Shown: piece by piece, positions 1 to 12,171 of the stretch | Layout: the number at the start of each line of letters is the position of its first letter | Numbering within the stretch: the stretch's first letter is position 1 | Assembly: GCF_963675165.1 (NCBI RefSeq) | Contig: NC_087379.1 | Span: 5,659,442 to 5,723,441 of the forward strand | Source: Halichondria panicea | Taxonomy: Eukaryota; Porifera; Demospongiae; Suberitida; Halichondriidae | DNA: 64,000 bases | Direction: 5' to 3' | Notes under the pieces: model-generated | Databases searched by the model: none | Seen by the model: only the letters and a program-made list of their open reading frames with translations | Told to the model about the DNA's origin: nothing | Position numbers and translations under genes: made by a program

Positions 1-719
1 ACTGGACATCTTGGGTATTATTGAATAGCATAAATAGGACAAGAATTGATTTGAATATAATGTTCAATGGTTCAATCCTCCATTTTGTTTCCCAAAAGGG
101 CCAGGTCTTGTTTGGGTGATTGCTGATTATACTCTCTACTCTTCAACTTATAATACTTGAAAATGGCACACGACAAACTGATCGTTTCCTCTGAGTCGAT
201 TTATGATGCACTTCAGTGATAATTCTTCTCCTTGGATATTGAGCTTCTCACTTGCTGGCAAACAGGCTTTTAGGGATCCACCATTAATTTACCACAAGAC
301 AGGAAAAAGATGTAATCAGTACTTACAAATAACTGCCCAATCAAATTGTTCCATGCAGTCATGTGCACAAAACATTAAAGACCACACCTTTTGTGGTTTC
401 CATGTGTGCAATTTCCTAACCACAAGAATGAATATTTGACACAAGTTTAATTATTGTAGCTAAATTTTTGTTTATGATTAATATTCGTTAACCACAATTT
501 TAATCATGGACGATGAACAATATTCAATTTTTTCCCTGAATTTATTTCGTACAATGACCCGACGGCAAAGTTAAATTGCCGGAACAGGGCAAAATTATAA
601 TGAAATTCAGAAATACTAATATATGTATCATACAGTCGGGGAAATTAGACATGGAAACTATCGTCATCAATAAACATCTCTCCTAGATTCAAGCTGATCT
701 GATAAACTGTCCTAAATGT
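1..719. other. Intergenic, downstream of SSR3; no gene seen
   Basis: No reading frame here resembles a known protein and I see no clear inverted repeat. The only long open frame is 78 codons with low-complexity, non-conserved content. The sequence is AT-rich and probably holds the SSR3 3' UTR and polyadenylation signal, which I did not pin down. Confidence 0.5.
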
Positions 720-2197
720 TCATACACCTGTTGAGAGGAGAGCACACAATCCACCAGCTCCTGCCGTGGCAACAACGTAGTTTCTGAGACAAAGAGTCAA
801 GGAGAACACACAAGCAGACAGCGCGTAGTTACACGAAGAATCATCCATACAAATACATACTGTAGGGATGGCTGGCTAACTGTAAACTATAAGGTCCACT
901 AGTAATTTAGTGCAATTAAGGTTTGAAAAGGCTTGTAATGCTAGCTACCAAGCATGTAGCTAGTAAGTTCACACGCAGCTCAGCCTAGAGCTTACATTAT
1001 ATTCAACACTACACGGCGGAGTTGTGCTAGGCCAAACACCAGCATCCACCATTAGTACATACAGAAACAGCTAGAAAGTGAGAGTACACCACAACAATGG
1101 GGCCAAAGCAAGGCTGTGTGTGTGTGTTTAGACTACAGGTGAATTGTCCCCCAGAAACACAGGGTAGTCACAACAACAGTGTGGGAGGATACACGACAGG
1201 TGCAAACTGCCTGAGGAAGTAGAACAGTCCCAGGACGAGGAGCAGGTAGAGAGTGTTGTTGTAGAATATGGAGAAAGTCGTGGCCTCACTGTCAGCTACC
1301 TCATTCTTCTTCCATGAGATCCTGCAAAGTACGAGAAAAGTCTAATATGAATGCATGCCATTATACGATAACAAATACACCCTGCAACTGCAATTCTAGA
1401 CTAAACATAAAGGCTAGGGAGATAATCCTTTTGTACAGATCAAAAATAGTGGAAATCGACACCATTGTTGCCATCTCAAGCATTGTGTACCTTAAGATAG
1501 GTACATGTAGAATCAGAGTGTATAGAGCACTACAAAAGTTAATCGCCAATTCACTTTATACTGTAGTTTTTTACCTCTCATCCTTCTCAGCTTTGGTGAG
1601 TTTCTTTCCACTTCCGGAGTTCATGTCGGCCGAGATCTCTTTCGAGATGGCAGCTTCACGCTTCATTGCAATCCTAGGAAATAAATATCAATGACAAAGT
1701 AAACTTAGTATCGTATGTCACACTTGTAACTAGTACGTCTTAGGAGCTGGGTACAACCTTACTTGTGCTTCATGTTGACTTTGGTCTTCTTGTAAGCATG
1801 GGCCAGGAGCATTGTGCTGATGATGGTGAAGGCAACGAACACTATTCCGTAAGTGATGAGGTCCATCATCTGAACTCGCCAGTACAACCCTGCATGGAAA
1901 GAGCACCTACATACATCACATATTGAAACAAAGCTTACAATACTTGTAAATTTTTACATTGTGTTTGAATAATTATAGCAATTAGGTATGCGTTTATTTT
2001 TGACACATCGTATGGGCAATTGTAAGCTAGTATCCCTGCTCACATAGTGGTAGGGCTGACACAATGAAGGCATTTCCATAGAAGAGAGCAGAAGCAGTGC
2101 CTGAGACTTGTCTGCTGCTCTCCAGCAGTAATCTCTCTTCCTCCTTGGTCATCTTGCCACCACCGGTGGAGCCATTCTTCTGAGTTTTTCCAGGCAT
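720..2197 (-). CDS. SSR3: Translocon-associated protein subunit gamma (TRAP-gamma)
   Basis: Five exons on the minus strand: 2197-2044, 1889-1763, 1673-1575, 1321-1193, 783-720. All junctions are GT-AG and phases agree, giving 190 codons plus stop (human protein about 185 aa). Visible hallmarks are [15 protein letters not shown] then [11 protein letters not shown] in the first membrane pair, the basic cytoplasmic stretch [10 protein letters not shown], the block [21 protein letters not shown], and the C-terminal end [11 protein letters not shown]. The family has four membrane segments and belongs to the TRAP complex beside the Sec61 channel in the ER, where it helps translocation of nascent chains. 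The ATG at 2197 was chosen because it heads a short charged N-terminus typical of the family and no in-frame ATG precedes it in the exon. The next gene (LSG1) ends only about 240 bases upstream on the same strand. Intact as read. Confidence 0.93.
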
Positions 2198-2435
2198 GTT
2201 CGATCCTGATCTGAGCAGTAAAGGAGCTAGGTTTATGGTTGTAGTACGGTGCTAAAAGACTTCCCTTTTGTGTTAGGAACAACGTGGTTCAACACTTGTC
2301 ATGTGAAAATTGGCTTTGTGCACATGATACAAATTATATTGGTCACCTTGAATTGGAATGGAGGTTGACAAAAAAGAAGATTTAATTATCCATAACTATT
2401 TACACAACACACATAAACACAATACATTATTATTG

Positions 2436-5400
2436 TTAGTATACTATAGTTCTTCTTGTCTTTTCTTTCTTGTTCCGATTATTATGCTTCCTCCAAGGCT
2501 TTCCCTCAGAGTCAGTGAGTGGGCCTGGTCCCTGTCGAACTACACTTTTCGTGATGACACGAACTTGAGCCTGCATAACAAACATTTTGAGAACATTAAA
2601 ACTTAGCCACTAGTATCCCTTGATTTTACACAGCCTCCAACATTACATGTTATACGCATCAATAGTTATTAAAATCATGCATGGGAGCTTACTTGTCTGA
2701 AATATTCCTTGTCGAATTCACTCTTTGTTCGTGGTACCTGCAAAAGACATTAATATATCAGTAAGGCAGTCTCACAGTACACATCAGCACCTACGAACCT
2801 TGTCTGTACCAGCGGCTTCTTGTGTCACAGGCCCAACGGAGTCATCATCATCACACTGAGACGACTCGACAGAGGTGAACTGGTTGAACAGGGCAAGGTC
2901 GACACCAGGGGGAGGGTGAGAGTAGAGGAGACGGCCGTTCACATAGTCCTTTAGAATGTACCTGGCACTTCTGGGGCCGTCCGGTTGACCGTGGCTCGTC
3001 ATAAACCCTCTGACATCTGCAGAGGAAAATAATACAATATGGAATGCTACATAATATACAGTAGACTCTCGTTAATCCAGTCACCCTTGGGACCATGCAG
3101 CTTGGCCGGAATAGCGAGGTGGCTGTAGCTCAGGAAATAGCCGCGGCTTAAAAACGACCTTACCTCGAATCAAATGACTACTTTTGCGGTTCTTGTCTCG
3201 AGGATAATGTAGGATAATGAATCATTCTGTTCTCTATTTAAGTGTAATCCAATTTTATTTGCTAAACCACACCCAAAACGTCATATCCGGCCGTAAATAT
3301 ACGTATAAAATTACATTGAAAACCTTGTTTGGGACAGCCAGCACTGGCCGGTAAACGGAATAGCGAGTGGCCGTACTTCAGGGTGAGTTTTGTGCAGTAA
3401 ACATATAGCTAGCATTCCGTGCCAAGCCAAATGGCCGGTATATCGAGGTGGCCGTACTTCAGAGAGCCAGAATAGCGAGAGTCTACTGTAATTATGATGC
3501 AACGATCAAAAAGTACCCGGCTATTTGGCATCTAAAGAAACACTTAAAACTCCGAGTATGTATTCCCTAAGAGCTACACTAATGAGACGTAACGCTGTAA
3601 AATTAATGGTTTACAGAGTATACATTTATAGTGACATAATAATTATTATACTTACAGCCATAAGCTCCACATAGCTCCTCAGCATAAGGTGGTCGATCGG
3701 GATCCTCTCCTTCCTGGGGGTGTGGTAGTCTGATTCCGTAGGTCTCCTCGAGGATAGGCCGTGGGATTCGTGAGGCCACAAGGGACACTGGGGGAATATG
3801 GTCCCTCATCTGGTCTATGGGTAGGATCCCGCTCACAACCATCTCCGCTTTGGAGGTTACAAAGGTGGGGAAGACGAGGCCAGGACAATCACACAGGAGG
3901 AGGTTCTCGCTCAGGAACAGGGTCTTAAGTAAGGTGTGTAAGTGTTATGTGTAGTATTGGGTCATAGATGCTCATGTAAAAAAAACTGATAGTGTATCAA
4001 AAAGGATATACCGTATATCTTCTAATTTATCGGACACTTCTAATTACCCCGGACACCCTTTTGGGCTTTGAGTAGCTAGTTTTAGATAGCTAGTGCAACT
4101 ATTCAGTCGCACACTGTTCTATTAAACTTAGCTAGCTCGCATGCAGCTGCTTGCTTGTTCTAGACACTTCCATGCTCTATAAAAATCTGTTCCAATTATA
4201 CCCAGACAATTTCCAAAATAATTAAATTTTGCTGTCCGATAAATTAGAAGATATACGGTAAACACACCACATTGAGTTCACTACAATAACTCACCTGAAA
4301 GTGTTTCGTCCTCCCAGGAGTGGCAGACACTGGGACCTTCTTGCACTGAATGAGGGCATTGATGGTGGAGCTCTTTCCAACATTGGGGTACCCCACCTGT
4401 AGACAATGGAATTATAATTATAGCTTAATATAGACTAGCTTTTATTGTTACTTGAAACCTGTAATTTAAGTACTGCCAAAGAAATTAAACAACCGTGGGT
4501 GCTGATGCCTCAGTGGAGGTGCCAAAGCTGCATCATAAAGCTAATACCGTATAGCGCGAAATTTTTGAGGCACTTCTAAAAGCATTTCGTTGCACAATGT
4601 TCGTGGGATGACTGCTTACCGGAAGCCACGCCTTAATCTTTGTACGTTATAGAAGATAATTCTAATTAAAAAACAATTTTTGTGGACTTAATTTTCATGT
4701 AGGATTGCTAACGAAAACAGCGTGCTATACGGTAATACACATAAATTATATATGATGAACATTTTTGGTTTGCTGCATGCAGGCAGAATCCAGAATCACA
4801 GGGAAACTCAAAGAGTCGGAATCATCGACCATGATTGTTGTTAAAAACTATCGATGCAAAAAGTCCAAGTCTAAAATGAATGGCTGCATCAGCAGAGCCT
4901 TGCAGCTCTCTTCTCACTCTTACAGCTACCAATAGCTAGCGTTTTAGTACAGAGCTAACTACTAAGTAGAGTAGCAACACTCCAGGGACAATTTTTTCTA
5001 TGCACTCTTCTGAAAACGAAAACCTGACTAGAAGCCTATAGAAACTCTTACTTGCACTTCATTGATCCTTGAGCAGCTGTAACGGTCTACACGACAGACA
5101 TACACCTGCACATGCGCACCGAGGCATAATAATTATACTATGCATAGAGCAAAAAAGAATTGGGACAGCAATTTGCTGTCCTTTTGAGCAACTGAAATTG
5201 TCCAAAAAGGAGAGTTCGTAACGATACGAAGATCTACAGTGTTAATACAACGGTCTATCTACAATCACACTTAGTAATAATTATAGGTAACTAACTATAT
5301 CTACATCAACAGTCTACTAACACTCAGTCTCTGAATCAGGACCACTCTCAAAGTGAACGTCTAGATCTTCGAAATCAACATTGTGACAAACATCCTTTTC

Positions 5401-8400
5401 GTAAACCTCTTCAATATACTTTCTTACATTGCAATCTTCCTCACGCTGACGATACTGATATCTCTTTGCTGCTACTATGAAAGCCACAACACCTGCGACT
5501 GAAATAACAATGTTCACCAGGAAATAAACCAGTCCAGCTCGAGGGGAGTCCCACCAGAAACGAAACGGTAAAAGAATTCCAAGAACACCAATCAACTGAA
5601 AAAGTCCTTTAATAGCAAAAAAAATTCCAATGAGAAATCCTTTCATAGAGTGAGGGCTTTGAGCACAGATGAATTCAAACACTCCACCATAGATAAATAC
5701 ATAGGCCACAGCAACAAGGACTTGCTGAATAATGAGAATGAAGGGGCAGAGATGAAGGGTAATATCAACAAGAGTTCCATTATTAGTTGTATAGTTAAAA
5801 TCATAATAAAACTGAGGACCAAACACTGAGCCAGTATTATGGCTGTTAGCGAGAAGGTGACCAATGGTGTCGATAAACAGTGAGCAAAACAGACTAACAG
5901 AGATCAGACAAAGACCAATTCCAATTCGTCTCAAAATACCAGGGAGATACTTGTGGAACAGAGGATAAATAAACTTGAGAAAAATGGGGACAAAAAGAAG
6001 AAGGAACACAGGATACAGAGTGCTACCATTAGTGAACATGGAGTAAACAACGGTGCTAAAACTAATATCATATATCCTAATTAAGCCATTCTCTGCCTCC
6101 ATGTGATTCCTCAGTATATCAAGAAAAGGTGATGCAGCAATATCAGCCGTAAAGAATGGTCCAATTGATAGTAAAATGACAACAATTCCAAAAAACGATT
6201 TCACATTCTCCACTTGCTCGGTAGTGAATGGTCCTCCATACTTGTCCTTGCCTAGATCCAGTCCAGTGGGTATGTCATCCTCCCAGAATGTAAAGGCACT
6301 GCGTTGAATAGGAATCTTGTTTCTTCTTGCAAAGTCGACAACTCTTGCAACCTCTTTGTAAGGATTACCAATGCCAGTGTCAATAACAAACCACCTGCGC
6401 TTAGCAACACAGAAAGTTACTGGTACACAAACTAGCACAACTAACAGGACAAGTCCATATATAGAAAAGCTTAGGAAACCAGTGGCAATAGCTGAACTCC
6501 ATACCAGTTTCCCAAAACATATTCCAATATAGAGTGTGAAGAGAAACCAATGAATGAAAAGAAAGCTGTCTCTAGAAGGAGAATCAGTTAATTGGTCAAC
6601 TCCAAACTGAATAACGTTGGCTAAAAATCCAGCAAATGCAATCCATAAGGATAAAAAATAAATAAATCCAAGAACACCATCAATTACTCCAAGCGAAATG
6701 GCTAAAGACCAGTACAGAGGGTCTACGCTTCTAGTTAACATAATTGGTCCAATAACAGCGTTCACAATACCACCGACAACAATAAAAGTCGTGACTCCAC
6801 ACCACATGGTGCACATACTACATCTCACAACTTTATATCTGCCATACCGAACATCTGCTAAGTATCCGGCTAGAGGATAGAAGAGGAGCCAGATAGCAAA
6901 CACAGCATACACACCACAAGCTAATACTGTATTTTCTGTTAGGCCGAATAAATTCATTACATTGATCATAACTTCAGGATTCAAAAAACCACCATAGATG
7001 AAAGACATTAATGCAGTCCAAAAGAGAATCATTAATCCAGCCTTTGACTTGATTAGCACACTTTCCTTGTTGCCATATTTCCCGTGATTACTTATCACGA
7101 GTGGTGTGGCTTCAGTGGCATCTCTGCTGGCATCTGGTGCAGGAGTTTCATGAAGGGAAGCTTGCTCTATAGTTCCTTGCTCAAAACTTGCCATTGGTCT
7201 TACATGTACGTGAGTGTAGCTACTTGACTAAGTAAAGAAATGCTCACTACATTATGCAGAGTTACACCCATTATAAAAGCAACAATACAATATTAGCCAT
7301 AGCTAATCAGAGAAATCATGAATTCATACGTATGAGTATAGAACTACGGAGGCAACTTTAAACAATGTTAATTACTACTACTACAACGGTTTGCGAGTAT
7401 CACCACCATCTCATTCATGTATGCCTTGACATGGCTACCCCAACAGGAGCTCAACTGTGTCTCCATTATTATTCTATTATATCAAGAGTATGCTTATGAA
7501 AGCAACTACGTAGTTTCCTTAATGGGACCCGCCACTACTGTGGACTCCTTTTGGTAACACCCAACTTATGGGTATTTTCTTAGTTTTGGGAGTATTGCCT
7601 ATTTCTATTCCTTGGAGCTGAATGAGGGCCACCAACACTTACGTGCCGTACTCCCCCAAACCTAATCGCAGTCACGTGACAGAGATGAATGTGTACGTGA
7701 CATCTGCTTAGACAGTACTACTGAGGAGGAAATCTTTCGCTACCTGAAGAATTAAGAGCTGAAATAAACGTTCACCCCTTTCCCTACTTACTTTAGACGA
7801 CTATAGTCGGCATGGCTACCGATAATGTTCAAAAATCATTGTGCATGCCGTGTTGGAGCTATGCGCACGCTGCAGGTACCAGCACATGCGCATTGAGCTG
7901 CTCTTTCACATAGTATTCCTAATATTTTGCTTCGAGGTACAGTTCGATCAAAATCGTCGAAAGAAAAGTGACCGTTTGACAATATCTTCGTAGTGTAACC
8001 TCAGGGAGGTTCTAGGGAAGCTAGACAGTGAGAATATCGATGCCTACGGCCTTGAAGAGTGGGAGGACAGTGACTGGGATCATAGCTAGGTAGGAAGCTT
8101 CCTTTCAAAAGGTCAAGCTAAAAAGAAAGCTGAGCCTGAGAATCCTGAGGACGCATTTGAGGTGGACCATATGTTCTTGGACCTGGTGTAAGTAAGTATC
8201 ATGAGCGACCACTGAACTTGTAAACCTGTGTGTAGGTGAAGAAAATATTTCCCGGGAAAAGGGCGTCTGCTGATAGGACCTCACAGACAAGTTTCTCCTG
8301 ATTGAGCCATGTCACCGTGAGAACATTCTAAATACCTATATCATGTGTTCAGTCACTTCGTAACATCATATAATATTGTTTGTGTTTGTGTGCATAATTG

Positions 8401-11234
8401 TGAATTATTGCTAACAAATGTTAATTGCGAGGTGGTTGGTTGCTAGACAACGATGATGAATCCTTGCGCTGCAACAGGTCCGGTTCTACCTGTGGAACTT
8501 TGTTTAAATACATAGTTTTATGAGTTAAGGATTTTTTAAGCACTTTTAATTAAAGCAAGGAAAGCGGTAGCGGTTAACCGTTTTTAGAACTAAAAAATAA
8601 GTAAATTTTTACACACAAAACAGATTAAAAAATGTGGGCGGGGCTGTGTATTAACTGATTCAGCAATAATTGAAGGTTCCAGTCCTTAATTTGTTACGCA
8701 GTAGCAATACGGTATCAAGATTGATTTACATGCATGCACATAGAAAAAACATCCTGCAATCACTTTTGTACACCAGTATATTTATAGCAGGACATAATAA
8801 TCCAGCCACCCACCATTCCCACTGTAGTGAGCCCCCCGTCTTGTACTGGACTGACAGACAGCAGTAGTTCAACCAACTCCTCTCCAGTTAACAGTCGAGT
8901 GTCTCCTTCTCTGTCATCATCATCACTCACTACGTGGGAACAAAACACTAAATTAGTCAGCGTACAGTGACTGATAAAGTCCTCCAGCGAGGCTATACCT
9001 CGAGAGGTACGTAAAAAATGTATTTTTGTATCCCTAGTGTATGACATAATTATATATGTAACCAGTGGCTTATTAAGTGGACATAGCTAGGGATACATAT
9101 ATATATATTATGTTTACTTTTTGAATCAGAATGGTTTTCCTCTTCAATCGCAGGTTTAGTACTTTTGACTAAAAGCTTCTTGTCATTAGTTTCAATTTCA
9201 TCAAGTGCTGGCTCTACTGCAAAGTTAGTGTCTTGGGTTTCGATTGTTGTAGTCTTTACATCATCAACGGTATCAGTATCTATGGTGTCATTGACAGTGA
9301 TTGTCTGGTCATCCATTGCACATTCATCAGAGGAGGTGGAGTCATGGCGACTAGATGACTCGGAGTCAGGTTCTGATCCTGATTCCAGCATGGGACTCAG
9401 ACTTGGTGAATTCAACAGCTCGAGTTGTTGCAGCCGCTCAGTTTCCATGGTAGCAGACCAGAATGCTACAGTAAGGGACGGACAGTCTTCAGTGAAGTAC
9501 TTGAGCCATTCTTGCCTGCATTATAGATAACGAGCATTAGGTAATAATTATATACCGTATAGAGCACATTGAGGGTATAAGTGTTCGTGGTTTTCGCTGA
9601 TTAAGCATGTATCGCTAACACATTAATTATTTTTATAACCACACATTTAATACTGCAGCTATTCCTCAAAAATTAAATCCGAGAAAACATTTGTAACGGT
9701 TATTCCGCGAAAGTTGTGATACCAATCAGTCAAAATGATATTATTGTTAATTCTCACCGTTGCTTGAGTGTTAATAGGTCGGACTTGCTGATGAGCACTA
9801 CATTCACTTTCTCAGACTTTATTTCCTTCACATACTTCTCCTGGAGAAATGGTACAAAACAATAAGAGATCACAAAACAACTTGTTGAGCTTACCAAATC
9901 TTCACATCGGAAGAGAAGAGGATTTCGTGCATCAACGATCTGCACCACCACATCACTGAGCAAAATACAGCACTCAATCATGTGACAATCCACATCTACC
10001 GTAACACCAAAGGAGGTACGACACGAGTACCTCTATTAGGCTTGGTCACATGTGACTAATCGAGGTACTCGTGTCGGACCTCCTCTGACATAACACTCCA
10101 TCTATCCTAAACGTAATACAAGCATTATAATTATTATTGAATTACCATAATTTTGACGTAACTTTCAGCACTGAACACGCAATAGCTAAACACACTCTAT
10201 CTCGATCATTCTCACCTTCTCTCGATGACCCTCCACAGTTGTCTCCAGAACTCGAGGTTCCTCTCAAATGGAGTGAGGACCAACTTCTCGTTCTCCTCCA
10301 GTACCACGAGGCCCCTCCTCCACTCCAGGAATGAGTCCCTCTCCAACTGGTCCAGCTCTTTTCCTGTTGTCGTGGAGTCCCAGTGAGGCCTGGAGGGGAA
10401 CAAAAACAGAACTTAGTGGCACAACGTGTTACTCTATTCTCTCATTCAAAGGTAGCTAGCAACACCCCATCCCACATTAGGTCTTTTGATAAGTTATAAT
10501 AATGGGCCAAAAACAAGTCTCTCTGTTTATTGCTATAGATTGTGTGTTCGAGGCATAATTATTGTGTGTTCTGATACTATACCTTACCTTCTGGGGATGC
10601 ATAGGAACTCTTGATGATCTTTCTGAGCTTGCTCGATCTCTGCATACTCTGATGCACTGGGCAGACCCGTGTAAACACTAAAGTCCACCACCCGTATATT
10701 CAGCTTCTCTGCAATGACAAAGAATGAGACACAAACCTCCAAACTATATAAACTACTAAGATCGAGTGTAGGCATTAAAATCATTGTGTAGTTTTGCTAA
10801 ATACAAAAATTATGTGCTCTGCACAGCGTACCTGCTGTGAATTCAGTTCCTGCCAGTTTAGCGGTGTTGAGGAACTCGTCCAACCTACTCTCCTCAGTCA
10901 CAGAGCGGAGGTTCAGGCGACCCCACTCGTACCCATCCTCCAACTCACTGCTATGCAACTACAGGGAATTGAATACTCTTTGGTAAGCTAGCTATGTGCG
11001 TCAGACAGAATAGACATTGGTTTGATGATGATAATTGATACATTCTAGCTGGTATTAAAAGTGTAGATATATCTACTATATGCAGTTAGCTATCTCTTGG
11101 ACTTGATATCATAGACAAAGTCTCACCCAACTGTCTGCTTGTGCTTTTCCAGCACCTCTTCTCCTTCTGTTTTTGTCCTTGATGATGGCCTTCCCCAGAC
11201 CAGTCTTCCCACCTTTCTTTCCAGGTTGGCTCAT
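2436..11234 (-). CDS. LSG1: Large subunit GTPase 1 (60S export/maturation GTPase), intact copy A
   Basis: Thirteen exons, minus strand: 11234-11127, 10958-10832, 10708-10588, 10389-10216, 9955-9895, 9840-9758, 9515-9118, 8929-8814, 4396-4295, 3923-3656, 3016-2799, 2737-2693, 2570-2436. Phases agree throughout and give 651 aa (human about 658). It starts MSQPGKKGG at 11234. The GTPase motifs occur in the circularly permuted order typical of this family: DARNPLLFRCEDL near the start of the domain, then ISKSDLL (G4-like), later [10 protein letters not shown] (P-loop) in exon 9 and DCPGL (G3) in exon 10. The C-terminus ends in a basic KPWRKHNNRNKKEKTRR tail. The family releases the export adaptor NMD3 from cytoplasmic pre-60S particles. 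The acidic, Ser-rich insert in exon 7 is poorly conserved, as in other animals. Intron 8 (4397-8813) contains a complete transporter gene on the same strand. A 54-base intron (9841-9894) splits exons 5 and 6. Confidence 0.95.
3059..3488. mobile_element. Tigger/pogo-like MITE in LSG1 intron 10
   Basis: About 430 bases bounded by inverted CAGTAGACTCTCG-type ends, with a TA on each side as expected for Tc1/mariner-superfamily insertion. The interior repeats the motif GGCCGTACTTCAG. Two other copies lie at 50417-50835 and 62823-63224. No coding capacity. It is absent from the matching intron of the second LSG1 copy (56012-56187), so it inserted after that duplication or was lost there. Confidence 0.8.
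4009..4260. mobile_element. MITE, TACCGTATATCTTC ends, in LSG1 intron 9
   Basis: Inverted ends of about 28 bases (TACCGTATATCTTCTAAT at the left, its complement at the right end 4260) enclose 250 bases of AT-rich non-coding sequence. It belongs to a wider set of elements in this window whose termini begin TACCGTA. Confidence 0.75.
4545..4734. mobile_element. Short TACCGTATAGC-type MITE in LSG1 intron 8
   Basis: About 190 bases starting TACCGTATAGCGCG and ending GTGCTATACGGTA, so the ends are inverted repeats. No open frame. It lies between LSG1 exon 9 and the nested transporter gene. Confidence 0.65.
5317..7194 (-). CDS. POT/PTR2 (SLC15)-like transporter, copy 1, nested in LSG1 intron 8
   Basis: Single exon, 625 aa, starting MASFEQGTIEQ; all six paralogues share this start. 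Roughly 12 hydrophobic segments. Family evidence: GYLADVRYGRYK (about residues 110-121) after the second to third membrane segment matches the MFS/POT loop motif, FGVDQLTDSPSRDSF (197-211) matches the PTR2 signature FGADQF...SFF, and the cytosolic stretch DLGKDKYGGPFTTEQVE (313-329) resembles the central loop of plant and animal POT proteins. The ExxER proton-coupling motif normally in helix 1 is not visible, so the substrate and coupling ion are unknown. The N-terminus has an acidic EATPLV segment reminiscent of endolysosomal sorting signals, and the C-tail is acidic (DLDVHFESGPDSETEC). The gene lies wholly inside an intron of LSG1 on the same strand. Oligopeptide or histidine transport is the family role; for this protein it is inference. 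Confidence 0.85.
   Translation of the reverse strand: MASFEQGTIEQASLHETPAPDASRDATEATPLVISNHGKYGNKESVLIKSKAGLMILFWTALMSFIYGGFLNPEVMINVMNLFGLTENTVLACGVYAVFAIWLLFYPLAGYLADVRYGRYKVVRCSMCTMWCGVTTFIVVGGIVNAVIGPIMLTRSVDPLYWSLAISLGVIDGVLGFIYFLSLWIAFAGFLANVIQFGVDQLTDSPSRDSFLFIHWFLFTLYIGICFGKLVWSSAIATGFLSFSIYGLVLLVVLVCVPVTFCVAKRRWFVIDTGIGNPYKEVARVVDFARRNKIPIQRSAFTFWEDDIPTGLDLGKDKYGGPFTTEQVENVKSFFGIVVILLSIGPFFTADIAASPFLDILRNHMEAENGLIRIYDISFSTVVYSMFTNGSTLYPVFLLLFVPIFLKFIYPLFHKYLPGILRRIGIGLCLISVSLFCSLFIDTIGHLLANSHNTGSVFGPQFYYDFNYTTNNGTLVDITLHLCPFILIIQQVLVAVAYVFIYGGVFEFICAQSPHSMKGFLIGIFFAIKGLFQLIGVLGILLPFRFWWDSPRAGLVYFLVNIVISVAGVVAFIVAAKRYQYRQREEDCNVRKYIEEVYEKDVCHNVDFEDLDVHFESGPDSETEC
7195..8813. other. 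Rest of LSG1 intron 8, 5' flank of transporter copy 1
   Basis: Presumably holds the transporter promoter: the first 100 bases upstream of its ATG (AAAGAAATGCTCACTA, then GCAGAGTTACACCCATT) are shared with the flank of copy 6 at 58654-58740, and the GTTACACC motif with copies 4 and 5. Beyond that I see no gene. A short plus-strand open stretch near 8000-8070 (LEEWEDSDWDH) is not supported by splice context. Confidence 0.5.
10011..10084. repeat. Perfectly placed hairpin in LSG1 intron 4
   Basis: Arms AGGAGGTACGACACGAGTA and TACTCGTGTCGGACCTCCT flank a loop around GGCTTGGTCACATGTGAC, with about 27 paired bases per arm and one or two mismatches. It lies between the exons ending at 10216 and starting at 9955. 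It may be a small foldback element. Confidence 0.8.
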
Positions 11235-11461
11235 GTCTCTCAAGAAATACTGTACATGTACGTGTTTGTTTTGCTGAGTTGACTACACGAGGGTGAAGCA
11301 ACGCCCATGCGCAGCCACACCCTTCTTTGCCTAGAAGAGAAGCGTCTGGAATCGAGGCTAGCCATCATTCGCTCTTATTTGGTAACACAAGGATGCACTT
11401 ACTCTAACATACACTCCTGGTAACACCCAAAGCATATTGATTAATTTATATACTCCATAAC

Positions 11462-11759
11462 TACCGTATAGCGGGTATATTTCGAGGGTACGGGTATAAA
11501 TTTTCGCGGAAATGCCTTTAGAAAGGTTTTTGCAGATAATTATAATTATAATGTTCGTAGAATAGTGCCTTTTTGCTGCATGCATGCATGCATGCAATAT
11601 TAAATTTGCGGTTCATGCCTAATCCGCGAAAACCACGAACATTTATACCCTTAAAATATACCCGCTATACGGTATCATGCAATATTAAATTTGCGGTTCA
11701 TGCCTAATCCGCGAAAACCACAAACATTTATACCCTTAAAATATACCCGCTATACGGTA
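11462..11759. mobile_element. TACCGTATAGCGGG MITE with duplicated right half
   Basis: Ends TACCGTATAGCGGGTATATT (11462) and its complement at 11674 define a 213-base element 230 bases upstream of LSG1. The right 85 bases are then repeated in tandem (11675-11759) with one or two differences, so a second copy of the right terminus follows directly. No coding sequence. Confidence 0.75.
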
Positions 11760-11864
11760 TTATGCCATCCATGTTCCATGTTCATGACTGCATGTGTTAT
11801 CACTTCACACCGATAATCTTCTAATAACACAATGTTGCAATAATGGCAAAAGACAAAAGACAGA

Positions 11865-12115
11865 ACTGATTCTAGAGATGTACACAGCGCACATGTACTA
11901 ACAATGAACTCTAATAAGTTGAGCAATGGCTACTTTGAGAGAGTTCAGCAGTAGTTTCTTGACTGATAGTCTAGAGAGAACAAGAGTGGGACTAGCATAG
12001 TATCTCGTATCCTATAGCAAATATAGCCTGTGGTTGTTCGTTGACGAAGTTGAGAGGAATGGCAGGATGGTAGGGAGGAGCCCTGTCCTCCCTACAAGGA
12101 GGGAGAAAGAGAACA
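11865..12115 (-). pseudogene. EMC1: Eroded 3' end of an EMC1 gene
   Basis: Sequence similar to the two last exons of the EMC1-like gene at 51249-51737: here CTTGACTGATAGTCTAGAGA matches the segment encoding the last membrane helix, and GTTGACGAAGTTGAGAGGAATGG plus the GGATGGTAGGGAGGAG block match the exon encoding YHPEIPFN. The intron between them has mostly gone and the frame is broken. It shows that EMC1 sequence was part of the duplicated segment next to LSG1. Confidence 0.7.
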
Positions 12116-12171
12116 GATATAGAGCATAATACTGCATGTAACAGTAATACAATGGACAAATTCATGCACCG

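Noticed and set aside
1314-1694. 126-codon plus-strand open frame
   Set aside because: It is antisense to SSR3 exons 3 and 4, whose phases and protein match on the minus strand are clear.
2784-3096. Two overlapping minus-strand frames at one LSG1 exon
   Set aside because: Only the frame reading FMTSHGQPDGPRSARYIL matches LSG1 and fits the flanking splice phases; the other is a shadow.
9165-9530. 121-codon plus-strand frame
   Set aside because: Complement of LSG1 exon 7, whose Ser- and acid-rich coding sequence leaves the opposite strand open by chance.
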